From Bacteroides sp. SM23_62_1 (GTDB lineage Bacteria > Bacteroidota > Bacteroidia > Bacteroidales > SM23-62): a stretch of 48,942 bases of DNA. Made by a program: the position numbers and the translations under genes. Each line of letters starts with the position of its first letter. Within the stretch, counting starts at the first letter, position 1. The notes under the pieces were generated by a model, which saw nothing but the letters and a program-made list of their open reading frames with translations, was not told the origin of the DNA and made no database searches. Positions 26,476 to 36,168 of the stretch are shown here, piece by piece. The stretch lies in contig LJUQ01000004.1 of the NCBI GenBank assembly GCA_001304505.1, positions 1-48,942 on the forward strand. The letters are read 5' to 3'.

Positions 26476-28434
26476 TTAATTAAACCGGATAACATCAGGT
26501 TTATTAACCCGGAAATGTTCCGGATTCAGTCTCTTTTCTCCTGAGATATCGAGCATGAGTGGGGACTGGTCGTCAGCCAGTGTTGGATAATAGCCAATGC
26601 GGATAGATAATGTCTCGAATACAAGCCTTTCATTTCTGATTCTTATACTCAGTCCACAGCCACTATGGATTTTTTGGATGAGAAGGGGTTCACTGGATGA
26701 TATCACTCCCAGATCCAGGAAACCGGAGAAGACAAACCTGAAACCATAAAAATAATAGGGAGAAAAGATAACTGCTTCATAATTCATTGTTGCCTTACGC
26801 GTACCTTTAACCTCATCATTTTTATAGCCCCGTATGCCATCGTCCCCGTTAATAAAAATATATTCATCAGAGAATCTGTTATATCCCTTAACGTATTGAA
26901 CATTCAGAAAATGCCTGATTTTGAACCTGTTGATGATGTAGAGGTTGGAAAAATAATTAGCTTCCAGATGCAGTATTCCCTGGTCAGGAAAAAAACCTTT
27001 GCTAACAAATGCACCAAATTCTGCTTTCGTATACAAATAGCCATAATTTGCCAGAAGTTCTCCCCTGGACAGGCTGATACCTGTATAAAACCGTCTCGTA
27101 AATTCGTCGTATTCAGGTCCGAATACAAAATTCAACAATGTTCCCTGCGGGATATCCTCTGTACGGCCAAAGCTATAGATCAGGTTGCTTCTGTAAAACT
27201 GTTGTTGTGAAAGGGAAATACTTGTTAACCAGAGTGTTCTGTTATGATAGTCATAGAATGTGTTTTCTGTAACAGTGGGGCGCTTAAAATAATGGATACG
27301 CTGCAGACGCGTAGCCAGAACGAGATTAATCCTGTTAGGTGTATATTTTCTTATTGAAGTAAGGGCGAATGACCTGCCAAACCATATATCCGAGAGATTA
27401 TAGCTGATCTCGGTAGGGAGCTTAAGGGTATCGTTATAACTAATATAATGGAGGTCCTGGGTCCGCCTCAGATCCAATGCTCCGGCGTATTTGGTGCTGG
27501 GGGTAATAAACCGCCTGTCAAATGTAATCTGATAAGTTTCTTCCTCAAAGATTTTGGCATAACGAATTTTGTTGTTAATAAAACTACGGTTAATGTTGTT
27601 AATAATATAAAAAAAATCATATCCCAGCCAGGGGCTTTTTTCAGCATTCCAATGCCAGATAGTATGGATCTGATGACCCAAGCCGGCAAAATTTTTTTCA
27701 AAAAGTTCAATGTTGCCGGCATCCCAATCTTTCAGGTTACCTCCCAGTCCAATGGAGAAAGCATCTTTTGCAAGGACAATAATATCTACAAATTCCGGTT
27801 GTCCCGGCACTTCGTTAATATAAATCCTGGCATCCTCAATAAATGATAGTTGTCTGATAATCCTCTCATTATCAGAAATAATGGAAGGATTTAAACGATC
27901 CCCTTCACGGAAAAGGAGGTAGTTCCTGATAACTATTTCATGCGTCTGGTTATGGAGATTATTGCCGAATCGTTCCAGCGAACTTGTAACAATTCTGGAG
28001 GTGTCATGGATTGTTGGCCCAAATGGTTGTAATTGTTGTATGGTAATGGATCTGATAGTCTTACCACCAAAAAGTAAAAAAGGAGAAATGCTCTCAGATG
28101 TCTGCAATGTATCAAGAATAGCCTCTTTTTTTGGTGCGGTGATAACCACATTATGAAGTTTTGACGTCCATCTCTTTCTTGTTGCTCGTACTTCCAGTGA
28201 ATCAAAGAAATTCTCACTACTGGCCTCACGACTCAACCTTAATTTGTATTCCGTCCCTGAAGGCAGGATTATAAATGTATCAGTTTGAGCAGTGTATTTA
28301 TCCCGACCGATAATCAGCTTTGAACCCTTATCAAGTTTTACAGTATCAAATGCCTGGTTATAATCTATCTGTGCCCTGAGTGGGAGGGAGGTTAAATGAA
28401 GTGATAGGATGAATAATATAATTCTTGGTTCCAA
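26476..28434 (-). CDS. Omp85-family (BamA/TamA-like) outer-membrane protein
   Basis: The protein has a Sec signal (cut likely after LRAQ, residue 21), a ~140-residue N-terminal region, one POTRA-like domain around residues 160-220 (REGDRLNPSIISDNERIIRQ and a beta strand DARIYI), and a long aromatic beta-barrel region (about 230-652). GDDGIRGY near residues 530-537 matches the conserved GxxxxRGY turn of the barrel in BamA/TamA proteins. With a single obvious POTRA it is closer to short Omp85 or TamA-like members than to BamA. The start is TTG 28434; a stop codon lies two codons upstream and no ATG exists nearby. It is 43 bp after the 234-residue gene and probably co-transcribed. Confidence 0.8.
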   Translation of the reverse strand: MEPRIILFILSLHLTSLPLRAQIDYNQAFDTVKLDKGSKLIIGRDKYTAQTDTFIILPSGTEYKLRLSREASSENFFDSLEVRATRKRWTSKLHNVVITAPKKEAILDTLQTSESISPFLLFGGKTIRSITIQQLQPFGPTIHDTSRIVTSSLERFGNNLHNQTHEIVIRNYLLFREGDRLNPSIISDNERIIRQLSFIEDARIYINEVPGQPEFVDIIVLAKDAFSIGLGGNLKDWDAGNIELFEKNFAGLGHQIHTIWHWNAEKSPWLGYDFFYIINNINRSFINNKIRYAKIFEEETYQITFDRRFITPSTKYAGALDLRRTQDLHYISYNDTLKLPTEISYNLSDIWFGRSFALTSIRKYTPNRINLVLATRLQRIHYFKRPTVTENTFYDYHNRTLWLTSISLSQQQFYRSNLIYSFGRTEDIPQGTLLNFVFGPEYDEFTRRFYTGISLSRGELLANYGYLYTKAEFGAFVSKGFFPDQGILHLEANYFSNLYIINRFKIRHFLNVQYVKGYNRFSDEYIFINGDDGIRGYKNDEVKGTRKATMNYEAVIFSPYYFYGFRFVFSGFLDLGVISSSEPLLIQKIHSGCGLSIRIRNERLVFETLSIRIGYYPTLADDQSPLMLDISGEKRLNPEHFRVNKPDVIRFN

Positions 28435-28477
28435 GGATTATGTAAGATTTTGTGTTAAAATATGACCAGGAAAATTG

Positions 28478-29182
28478 CTAACTTTCTTTTGAATTTGCAC
28501 TGACATCATCAGAATTAAAACGGAATCCCAGTCTTTTTCCTGTTTTCATCAATGAAAACTGAATTCTCTGGCTGATTTGTTCAACGTTTATAATCTTTAC
28601 CGCATCATATGGAGGAACCAGGAGGTCAAATTCAAGTGAATAATGGATTGCAAGGTTCGCAATATCTGCAAGAGCTTTCTTGTCCAGTATATCTTTACCA
28701 AAATTATTATAGAAAAATCCAAGTTGTCGTTTTCCCTCCACAAAATAATGCATTTCCTTGTTTATGAAGATTCTTCCTATTAAGTAGCCAAGATCATCCC
28801 AGCGATTATATTTAAACGAATCGGACAGAAAATTATATATATTAATGATACCGCAATATGAGGCCAGCCTGTTAGACTGTACATAAGATGTTTTCCATAC
28901 ACCATGTTCCCTGTCAAACTCAAAAACGTTGGAATGCATTCCAAAAATCAGGAGATCACCTGCTACTTTAACCTGTGCACTGAAGATTCCATTATCCTTA
29001 TATTCAAGTAGAACCCTGTTATCGGCTTCAGTGAGATGATTATTATAATAATCACAAAGTTCCTGCAATACCTCTTTAAGCAAATTAAAGGAATGAAGGG
29101 TATTGTCATAAACTTTCTGTTTCAACGTGGATTTTCCCTGTATGGTCTCAAGGATTTTATTTTTCAGGTCTTGGGTTTCCAT
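28478..29182 (-). CDS. Conserved-looking cytoplasmic protein of unknown function
   Basis: The 234-residue protein has no signal or membrane helix. It has a helical N-terminus (about residues 1-55), a beta-rich middle (VLLEYKDNGIFSAQVKVAGD near 58-77) and an aromatic helical part. It ends with hydrophilic residues DDVSANSKES. I recognise no family motif. The even codon use and full-length frame argue for a real gene. It precedes the Omp85-like gene by 43 bp on the same strand, so a link with envelope assembly is possible but is inference. Confidence 0.65.
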   Translation of the reverse strand: METQDLKNKILETIQGKSTLKQKVYDNTLHSFNLLKEVLQELCDYYNNHLTEADNRVLLEYKDNGIFSAQVKVAGDLLIFGMHSNVFEFDREHGVWKTSYVQSNRLASYCGIINIYNFLSDSFKYNRWDDLGYLIGRIFINKEMHYFVEGKRQLGFFYNNFGKDILDKKALADIANLAIHYSLEFDLLVPPYDAVKIINVEQISQRIQFSLMKTGKRLGFRFNSDDVSANSKES

Positions 29183-29284
29183 AATATTTGAATCTTATAG
29201 ATGACTTGACTAAAAACCAAGAGGATTATCTAAAATTTGAGATTCTAAGAGCCAGGTTATTCATAGGCCCTTTAAATATTCATT

Positions 29285-29421
29285 TTTAATAACGCATTGT
29301 GCTATTAAATAATGTATGTTGTTGAATGTTATATTTTTATATTGGGCCGCGCCAACGGCGCGGCCCAATATAAAGGTGATTATCAATATTATCGTCTTTA
29401 ATAGCACAACACGTTTTTAAT
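29285..29421. repeat. Nested palindromic element (MITE-like) between proS and its downstream neighbour
   Basis: An outer imperfect inverted repeat (about 29285-29309 and 29397-29421, 21 of 25 bases matching, core TTGTGCTATTAAA) encloses a perfect 18-bp stem at 29336-29353/29357-29374 with a three-base loop. The inner arms contain GGGCCGCGCC, far richer in GC than the flanks. Neither side of the inner stem has a clear U-tract, so a simple terminator is not the full explanation. No ORF is inside. Confidence 0.75.
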
Positions 29422-29448
29422 ACTCTTTTGGTACAACTTTCAATCCTG

Positions 29449-30924
29449 CTAGTAGGCCTTTGCAAAAAGTACTCTTTGAGATGAATTTTTTCCAGAAAAA
29501 ATACATTTACCTTTCTCCTGCTCTTCATCCATGGGAATACAGCGGATTGTTGCCTTGGTTTCTTCTTTGATCAGGTTTTCAGTTTCAGATGATCCATCCC
29601 AGTGTGCAAGGATAAAACCTCCCTTTTCATGTAAGATATCCTTAAATTCCTGGTAATTATCCGTTTTGAAAATATTATTATTCCGGAATACAAGAGCTTT
29701 CTTAAACAGGTTGCTTTGAATATCCTCCAGTAATTTTTTCACGTATTCAATAATATTTTCTTGCGGCATTGATATTTTTTCAAGCGTATCTCTGCGCACT
29801 ACCTCAATGGTTTTGTTTTTTATATCGCGGGGGCCAAGAGCAAGTCTTACCGGTACACCTTTCATTTCATACTCGGTAAATTTCCATCCGGGTTTATGCG
29901 TGTCACGGTCATCATATTTCACCGTGACACTGTCCTCTTCCAGTTTCTTTTTCAGATGCTGCGCTATTTTACTAATTTCATCCAGTTCATCATTGCCCTT
30001 GTAGATTGGAATGATGACAACCTGTGTGGGAGCAAGTTTCGGAGGCAGGATAAGCCCATTATCATCGGAGTGCCCCATGATAAGGGCACCCATCAGCCTT
30101 GTTGACACACCCCACGATGTAGCCCAGACCCAGTCCAGTTTTCCATGCTTGTTCGTAAACTGAACATCAAAAGCTTTTGCGAAGTTCTGGCCGAGAAAGT
30201 GGGATGTCCCACATTGCAATGCTTTCCCGTCCTGCATCAATGCCTCAATAGCATATGTATCCAGTGCACCAGCAAAACGTTCACTCTCAGTCTTTCTGCC
30301 CCTGATAACAGGCAGACCCATCCAGTTTTCTGTGAAGTCGGCGTAAAGGTTAATGATTTTAAGGGTTTCCTCCATAGCTTCTGCCCTGGTTTCGTGGGCG
30401 GTATGGCCTTCCTGCCACAGGAATTCTGTTGTTCTGAGAAATAGCCTGGTACGCATCTCCCATCTGACAACATTGGCCCATTGATTAATTAAAATTGGAA
30501 GATCACGATATGATTGAATCCAGTTTTTATACGTATGCCAGATAATGGTTTCCGATGTAGGCCGGACTATTAATTCCTCCTCTAACCGGGCAGTCTTATC
30601 AACCACCATTTCACCGGTTTTTTCATCATTTTTCAGGCGGTAATGTGTGACAACAGCACATTCTTTTGCAAAACCCTCAACATGGCTTGCTTCCCTTGTG
30701 AAAAAAGACTTTGGTATAAACAGGGGGAAATAAGCATTTGCGTGACCGGTATCTTTAAACATCCTGTCTAGTGCTGACTGCATCTTTTCCCAGATAGCAT
30801 AACCATATGGTTTGATCACCATACACCCTCGTACCGCAGAATTCTCTGCCAGGTCAGCATTGATTACCAGGTCATTATACCATTGCGCATAATCTTCAGC
30901 TCTTGTTGTAAGTTCTTTTGGCAT
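29449..30924 (-). CDS. proS: Prolyl-tRNA synthetase, type 3 (archaeal/eukaryote-like)
   Basis: It charges tRNA-Pro. This class II synthetase shows motif 2 (near residue 150, [20 protein letters not shown]) and motif 3 ([17 protein letters not shown] near 272), with an anticodon-binding domain beginning near 297 ([14 protein letters not shown]). At 491 residues it lacks the editing insertion of the E. coli type and has the extra C-terminal domain of the short form used by Bacteroidota. The C-terminus ends AKAY; many family members end in a Tyr that enters the active site. The ATG at 30924 fits the [16 protein letters not shown] start. Downstream is the palindromic element at 29285-29421. Confidence 0.96.
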   Translation of the reverse strand: MPKELTTRAEDYAQWYNDLVINADLAENSAVRGCMVIKPYGYAIWEKMQSALDRMFKDTGHANAYFPLFIPKSFFTREASHVEGFAKECAVVTHYRLKNDEKTGEMVVDKTARLEEELIVRPTSETIIWHTYKNWIQSYRDLPILINQWANVVRWEMRTRLFLRTTEFLWQEGHTAHETRAEAMEETLKIINLYADFTENWMGLPVIRGRKTESERFAGALDTYAIEALMQDGKALQCGTSHFLGQNFAKAFDVQFTNKHGKLDWVWATSWGVSTRLMGALIMGHSDDNGLILPPKLAPTQVVIIPIYKGNDELDEISKIAQHLKKKLEEDSVTVKYDDRDTHKPGWKFTEYEMKGVPVRLALGPRDIKNKTIEVVRRDTLEKISMPQENIIEYVKKLLEDIQSNLFKKALVFRNNNIFKTDNYQEFKDILHEKGGFILAHWDGSSETENLIKEETKATIRCIPMDEEQEKGKCIFSGKNSSQRVLFAKAY

Positions 30925-31307
30925 CTTTTAATGGTATCCTGTTGAATTTTGATGATTTAGAGGAAACTGCAAAGTAAATAATAAAAAAAATATTTTGAGC
31001 CCGATGTGGTTGTTTAATTCTACAGGCGAAGGATTTTTATTCTTTTTTATTATGATGTGCCGAGCGTGTATTCCGGATATCTAAAAAATTAAATATCAAA
31101 GTCTTTGTTCTGACTTCATAATCCTCCCTTATTACATATTAACCATAATTCATTTTTATTTGTGTTCATTTCTTCGTAATATAGTACTGTCGTAAAATTC
31201 TGTAATGGATAATGGAAAATTTGGAACGGTGGTTGAAAATATTTGGTACAGTATTTGCACTCCATAAAAACAGAAAAACAAAACAAAAACAACCAGGAGG
31301 GTGAACA
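30925..31307. other. Divergent intergenic region, proS to lipoprotein
   Basis: This 383-bp AT-rich stretch separates divergent genes and must hold both promoters. I see no exact TAnnTTTG box; TATTTG at about 31251 and at 31241 are near matches on the + strand. The only firm site is the Shine-Dalgarno AGGAGG at 31295-31300, seven bases before the ATG at 31308. There is no tRNA or ORF. Confidence 0.6.
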
Positions 31308-32927
31308 ATGAAAACCAAACTTACCATATTGACAGTTCTGGCAGTTTTTTTAGGTGCATGTTCTTCAACCTACAGAGCCGGAATAGCGGAGTATGATGAT
31401 CTTTACTATACACCGCGGGATGCAAAAAAACAGGCTGTCATTACAGAAAGCAGGTCAAATCCTGAAGTTTTGACAATGACCCAACCGGAGCAGGAGGTAC
31501 AGGCTCAAACACCGATCAGTGAAGAGGAAGAAGTGAGTGATTATGAAAAATACAGAATGGAACTGGAAAACCAGTATTTATCTGAATCAGATATTCCAGC
31601 TGATGAGTCATTCCAGCAGGCAGATACTGTTTATTACGATGAGTCCGGCGAAAGTGAGTACATCTATTATGAAGATCCTAATGACCAGCCTGTTGTAAAT
31701 AATCATTATTATTACGGGGATGTCTACCAGGATAATTATTCATATGCCACCAGGATAAGAAGGTTCCACTCTCCCTATATAGGATATTCTTATTATGATC
31801 CCTGGTATTACGGTAGTTACTCTTATTATGATCCCTGGTATTATGATTCCTGGTACTATGATCCCTGGTACTACAGTAGCTGGAGCCCCGGCTTTCATAT
31901 GAGCTTCTCCTATGGCTGGGGATGGGGTTGGTACCGGCCATATTATTCCAGCTGGTATTACGGATGGCATTATCCTTACTATGGTAGTTACTGGTCAGGT
32001 TATCGCCATGGCTACTGGAATGGTTACCGGGATAGCTACTACTGGGGTGGTGGATATTATCCTTACTACTATTCATATGCCGATTACCGTTATGGATATG
32101 GCAGGGATAACATATACGGAAGAAGGGTTTCAAGACATGGATATAACACTCCAAATGAAAATAATACAGGTCAGGTCAGTGGCAGAGGAAGCGATAATAT
32201 TATCAGCTCGCGGGGTACGAGGACATCAACCACAACCTCAACCGAAGGTATAACAAAAACTACCAGGCCTTCCTCAACGAATACTACAGTCACTAATTCG
32301 GGAAGAAGTTCAGCAATCACTGGCAGGGATACGCGTACGGGAACTGGAAACTATAGTTCTTCAAACAGAACAACAAGTTCACAGAACAGTTCAACTAATA
32401 TGACCAGGTCACGTACCTCTACCTCCTATTCGTCACAAAACAGGGGCAATATTACAACAACCAGGAGTAATGTACCCAACAGGAGTAGCTATTCCAACAG
32501 TAACACCAGTGGGAGGGTCAGTTCGTCAGGACAAAATACCAGTACTGTAAGAAGGAGCTATACGCCCAGCTACAGTAAACCTACTACTACATATAAACCC
32601 AGCTACAACAGCAGTTCCCGTTCCGGCTCTTACAGTAGCAGTTCAAGCGGAAGTACCAACAGAAGCAGTAGCAGCACATACAGGAGTTCAAGTTCAGGAT
32701 CCAGCTCAAGCCGTTCTTCATACTCCAGGCCGAGTAGTTCAAGTTACCGGTCATCAGGAAGTTACAGCAGTGGTTCCAGTTCCAGAAGTTATAGTGGTTC
32801 ATCAGGCAGGTCTTCAAGCAGCTATAGCGGATCGTCGAGCAGATCTTCCAGCAGTTATAGTGGATCTTCCGGTAGCAGATCATCGTCTTCTTCCTCATCT
32901 TCAAGGAGCAGCGGAGCTAGAAGGTAA
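31308..32927 (+). CDS. Lipoprotein with Tyr/Trp-rich centre and Ser-rich tail
   Basis: The 539-residue protein has a lipoprotein signal with lipobox LGAC (Cys 18). Three very different zones follow: an acidic, Gln/Glu-rich part (about 30-130); a Tyr/Trp/Gly/Pro-rich zone (about 130-270) with repeated YYDPWYY units and GWGWGWYRPYY; and a Ser/Thr/Arg/Asn zone (about 280-539) that becomes almost pure SSS/RSS/SYS. No catalytic motif exists. Such composition suggests a surface or matrix-associated, disordered or adhesive protein, possibly a target of O-glycosylation on Ser/Thr; this is inference. A strong AGGAGG site seven bases before ATG suggests high expression. The next gene (FadL-like) begins 82 bp later. 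Confidence 0.78.
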   Translation: MKTKLTILTVLAVFLGACSSTYRAGIAEYDDLYYTPRDAKKQAVITESRSNPEVLTMTQPEQEVQAQTPISEEEEVSDYEKYRMELENQYLSESDIPADESFQQADTVYYDESGESEYIYYEDPNDQPVVNNHYYYGDVYQDNYSYATRIRRFHSPYIGYSYYDPWYYGSYSYYDPWYYDSWYYDPWYYSSWSPGFHMSFSYGWGWGWYRPYYSSWYYGWHYPYYGSYWSGYRHGYWNGYRDSYYWGGGYYPYYYSYADYRYGYGRDNIYGRRVSRHGYNTPNENNTGQVSGRGSDNIISSRGTRTSTTTSTEGITKTTRPSSTNTTVTNSGRSSAITGRDTRTGTGNYSSSNRTTSSQNSSTNMTRSRTSTSYSSQNRGNITTTRSNVPNRSSYSNSNTSGRVSSSGQNTSTVRRSYTPSYSKPTTTYKPSYNSSSRSGSYSSSSSGSTNRSSSSTYRSSSSGSSSSRSSYSRPSSSSYRSSGSYSSGSSSRSYSGSSGRSSSSYSGSSSRSSSSYSGSSGSRSSSSSSSSRSSGARR

Positions 32928-33009
32928 TCGACTGAAACATAATCATTTGGAATCATAAAGCCAGCGTGGCTCAGGGATTCCCCATATGTAATTTAAAACA
33001 TACAGAGAA

Positions 33010-34515
33010 ATGAAAAACATATATTCAATACTGTTAACCATTTTGATAACACCATTAATGGTTATAGCACAAAATGAAACAGATGCCCTTCGATATTCCC
33101 GGAATTATTTCGGGGGAACGACAAGGGTATCCAGTATGGCAGGTGCCTTCGGAGCACTGGGCGGTGATTTTGGATCACTTAGCATTAATCCGGCAGGACT
33201 GGGTGTTTTCAGGACAACGGAATTTACACTTTCACCAAGCCTTTCATTTGATAAAACAAAAGGATCATACCTTGGACAGGAAACAAGCGATATCCAGAAC
33301 CAGTTTTTCCTTAATAATTTGGGTATTGTTACAACACATCTTACAGGTAAAGATAATGGTTTTGTGTCAGTCTCTTTCGGTGTGGGATATAACAGGCTGA
33401 ATAACTTTCACAGGAATGTTATTTTGCAGGCCAGGATGCCAGCGGTTACACCACCTGTCTCCACTGAACGGCCTGAAAACGGTGGTTCTTCAAGCAGTTC
33501 ATACCTCGACAATTTTGTTAACTATGCAAATGGGGCCGGCCCATTCAATCCGGATAACCTGGATCCTTTTTATGAGGAGCTTGCATGGTATGCCGATCTG
33601 ATTTATTACGACAGCTCCGCACTCAGTTACCAGAATGATATCAACTATTCGGGATATGGACAATTTCAAAGGCAGACAATCAATGAACGAGGCGGTATGG
33701 GAGAGTATACCTTTGGAGTGGGTACAAACTTCAGCAACATGGTCTATTTTGGAGCCACTTTCGGTATTGACCAGTTGCGATTCAGCCAGGATATTGTTAC
33801 ACTCGAAGAAGATGACCTGGGTTCCATTGATTACTTCAATTCCTTCCGGTTTGGTGAATATCTGAATGTATTCGGGACAGGCTATTCTGCCAAGTTTGGA
33901 ATGATCATCCGCCCCATCAGCCTTATCCGCATCGGGGCCGCATTTCATATTCCAACATTCTATAAGATCAGAGAGGAGTTTAATACGGAATTACGGGGGA
34001 CATTCGATGAGGTATCAGAAACCCATGAAGAATCACCTGTTAATACATTTGAATACTGGCTCAGAACGCCTTACAGGGCTATCGGAAGTGTAGGCTTCCA
34101 GATACCGAAAATTGCTACGATCAATCTTGATTACGAACTTGTTGATTATTCCACAATGAATATGAACAGCGGGTACATCGAAGATTTTATTGACGTAAAC
34201 CAGGGTATAAAGGATATTTATAAATTAACATCCAACCTTCGTGCCGGGGCTGAAGTTGTTATCAAACCATTCTATCTCAGAGCAGGAATTGCCTTCTACG
34301 GAAGTCCATATGTGGATGATATTCCCGGAATCAATACATATAATATGTTATATGCAGGAGGATTTGGTTTCAGAAGCGAAAAGTTTTTCTTTGATTTCGG
34401 TGCAGTCAATATCAGTAATGCGTATAAATATGATCTTTATGATGAAGATGCTTTCAATGCTACAATTGACGGAAGGAAATTGAATTTTATGACAACCCTC
34501 GGATTTAAATTCTAA
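33010..34515 (+). CDS. FadL/OmpP1-family outer-membrane transport protein
   Basis: The 501-residue protein has a Sec signal cut after MVIAQ (residue 21). Just after follow ALRYSRNYFGGTTRVSSMAGAFGALGGDFGSLSINPAGLGVFR-type residues (about 26-68), which are the N-terminal hatch hallmark of the FadL family (gene GGDFGSLSINPAGL near 51-64). The rest alternates like a 14-strand beta barrel and ends in GFKF, an aromatic C-terminal residue as needed for barrel assembly. FadL proteins pass hydrophobic molecules across the outer membrane; the substrate here is unknown. It follows the low-complexity lipoprotein gene on the same strand. Confidence 0.88.
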   Translation: MKNIYSILLTILITPLMVIAQNETDALRYSRNYFGGTTRVSSMAGAFGALGGDFGSLSINPAGLGVFRTTEFTLSPSLSFDKTKGSYLGQETSDIQNQFFLNNLGIVTTHLTGKDNGFVSVSFGVGYNRLNNFHRNVILQARMPAVTPPVSTERPENGGSSSSSYLDNFVNYANGAGPFNPDNLDPFYEELAWYADLIYYDSSALSYQNDINYSGYGQFQRQTINERGGMGEYTFGVGTNFSNMVYFGATFGIDQLRFSQDIVTLEEDDLGSIDYFNSFRFGEYLNVFGTGYSAKFGMIIRPISLIRIGAAFHIPTFYKIREEFNTELRGTFDEVSETHEESPVNTFEYWLRTPYRAIGSVGFQIPKIATINLDYELVDYSTMNMNSGYIEDFIDVNQGIKDIYKLTSNLRAGAEVVIKPFYLRAGIAFYGSPYVDDIPGINTYNMLYAGGFGFRSEKFFFDFGAVNISNAYKYDLYDEDAFNATIDGRKLNFMTTLGFKF

Positions 34516-34533
34516 CAAGATATAATATAAGGA

Positions 34534-34702
34534 TAAAAAGGAGGCTGTCTCAAAACTTTTATATGAGTCTTCACGCAGAGTTCGCAAAGTTATTGCAAAG
34601 AACGCGAAGCATTGATTAATAAATATTTAAACTTTGTGAACTTGATGTTTATCTTTGCTTACTTTGCGTGAAAATTAACTTTTGAGACAGCTCCCTTTTT
34701 TA
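34534..34702. repeat. Long palindromic element filling the gap between convergent genes
   Basis: The outer arms GGCTGTCTCAAAA (34543-34555) and TTTTGAGACAGC (34679-34691) are complementary, with A-tract left and T-tract right. Inside, TCACGCAGAG..GCAAAG (34571-34589) is matched by CTTTG..ACTTTGCGTGA (34653-34672) in inverse order, so the whole 160 bp can fold as one long hairpin. T-runs on both strands suit a bidirectional terminator. Similar GAGGCTGTCTCAAAA words are, from memory, dispersed in Bacteroidota genomes. Confidence 0.75.
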
Positions 34703-35344
34703 GGATATAATAATACTCTTTTTCAATATCTCAACAGCACCGGGTCCCTCATTGAATATCAGATCAATGATACTCAGGTTAGGAATAAAACCATGCCTGG
34801 AATTGAAAACCTGGTCGTAACCAACCGGTGAAAAGGCTGGATCGGAAAGACATGGCTTTTTAGGATGAATCAACTCTCGCATGTCTTCAAAATTTCCATG
34901 ATTATCAGCAATATACTCATCAGTAAAGCCGATAGTAACCTCAACATCCAGCATTTTTATGATTGCATAAAGGATCTCCAGGTTATAATCAAACAGATAA
35001 TCATACCGCTTTTCATAGAATCGGGCAATACCATCAATATAATATTCATAAAAAGGGGAGGACCTGTATGCAGATTCAATGCCTCTCCAGTGAAGTTTTT
35101 GCCATTGTTTCTGGTTGTCGATTCTTATATCCTTCGTAAGGATTTTATGTTCATCACCCTTCAGGACCGGAATACTGAGGGTTAATTTTCCGTTTGAGCT
35201 GTAAATAACACAACGGTTCCGGTAGGTTTGCTTCGTATAGTTATCATATCTTTCAATGCGGATTTCAGGATACAGCAGGAACTTTGTGAAGTAGTGGATT
35301 GGGCCAAAATAGGTCATGGATAATAAGGCGGTCCGTTCATTCAT
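34700..35344 (-). CDS. WbqC-like family protein
   Basis: The 214-residue protein has the opening typical of the WbqC-like family: YFGPIHYFTKFLLYPE near residues 12-27, then RNRCVIYSSNGKLTLSIPVL (about 42-61), and the WRGIESAYRSSPFYEYY block (about 87-103). WbqC homologues are found in O-antigen and surface polysaccharide gene sets, but their activity is not established. It has no signal peptide. It lies 51 bp after larB on the same strand, so it may ride on the lar transcript without sharing the function. Confidence 0.85.
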   Translation of the reverse strand: MNERTALLSMTYFGPIHYFTKFLLYPEIRIERYDNYTKQTYRNRCVIYSSNGKLTLSIPVLKGDEHKILTKDIRIDNQKQWQKLHWRGIESAYRSSPFYEYYIDGIARFYEKRYDYLFDYNLEILYAIIKMLDVEVTIGFTDEYIADNHGNFEDMRELIHPKKPCLSDPAFSPVGYDQVFNSRHGFIPNLSIIDLIFNEGPGAVEILKKSIIIS

Positions 35345-35395
35345 AGTCTGATCAAAATTGATACTTCAGGGTGAGGAACAGATTTTTATTATTTC

Positions 35396-36142
35396 CTAAA
35401 GCTTGTTTATCATACTTGCCATATATCCTGCACCAAAGCCATTATCGATATTCACGACGGCAACTCCTGCAGCACAGCTCGTGAGCATGCCCAGGAGGGC
35501 TGACAGGCCCTGAAAGTTAGCCCCGTAACCCACACTGGTTGGAACAGCGATAATAGGTTGTTCAACAAGGCCGCCAACGATACTTGGCAGGGCACCCTCC
35601 ATTCCGGCAATAACAATGATTACCCTTGCCTTCCTGATTTGCTCCATATTTTTATATAAACGGTGGATACCGGCAACACCCACATCGAAGAATCGCTTTA
35701 CCCGGTTACCAAAAATCTCAGCTGTTACTGCTGCTTCCTCTGCTACCGGTATGTCGGATGTGCCGGCAGTAAGTACTGCGATAAATGTCCTGGTGGATTT
35801 CCTTTTCTCATTTTCGACAGTGATGATCCTGGCAAGTTCATGATACCTGGCGTGAGGAATGGATTGTCTAACTGCTTCATACATTTCCCTGCTGGCCCGT
35901 GTGCCTAAAATATTTATTTTTTTGGTGGCCATATATTCCATGATGCTCTGAACCTGCTCAACGGTTTTGTTCTGACAGTAAATAATCTCCGGGTAACCGG
36001 TTCGCAATTCCCGGTGATTATCTATTTTGGTATGTCCGAGATCCTTGAAGGGAAGATCCTTTAATTGTTCAAGTGCAGCTTCTACAGATAATGTACCATT
36101 GCTTACGGAATTGAGAATATGTTTGATCGATTCACTTTTCAT
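35396..36142 (-). CDS. larB: Nickel-pincer cofactor biosynthesis protein LarB
   Basis: LarB carboxylates nicotinic acid adenine dinucleotide at C5 of the pyridinium ring and hydrolyses the phosphoanhydride, giving the dicarboxylate precursor of the nickel-pincer nucleotide. The C-terminal half resembles PurE: TAGTSDIPVAEEAAVTAE (about 125-142), VAGMEGALPSIVGGLVEQPI (about 179-198) and VPTSVGYGANFQG. The 248-residue length fits the family. It follows larE by 26 bp. No larA is in the window. Confidence 0.94.
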   Translation of the reverse strand: MKSESIKHILNSVSNGTLSVEAALEQLKDLPFKDLGHTKIDNHRELRTGYPEIIYCQNKTVEQVQSIMEYMATKKINILGTRASREMYEAVRQSIPHARYHELARIITVENEKRKSTRTFIAVLTAGTSDIPVAEEAAVTAEIFGNRVKRFFDVGVAGIHRLYKNMEQIRKARVIIVIAGMEGALPSIVGGLVEQPIIAVPTSVGYGANFQGLSALLGMLTSCAAGVAVVNIDNGFGAGYMASMINKL

Positions 36143-36168
36143 GGTCTGAGATTATACATTAAGATCTA

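Noticed and set aside
30925-31307. tRNA or riboswitch in the proS-lipoprotein gap
   Set aside because: I found no cloverleaf pattern or conserved T-loop word and no stable stem set; only AT-rich spacer.
31678-32154. Antisense frame rich in His/Asn/Ser opposite the lipoprotein gene
   Set aside because: It is the mirror of the low-complexity Tyr/Trp codons on the + strand and has no start signal or family motif.
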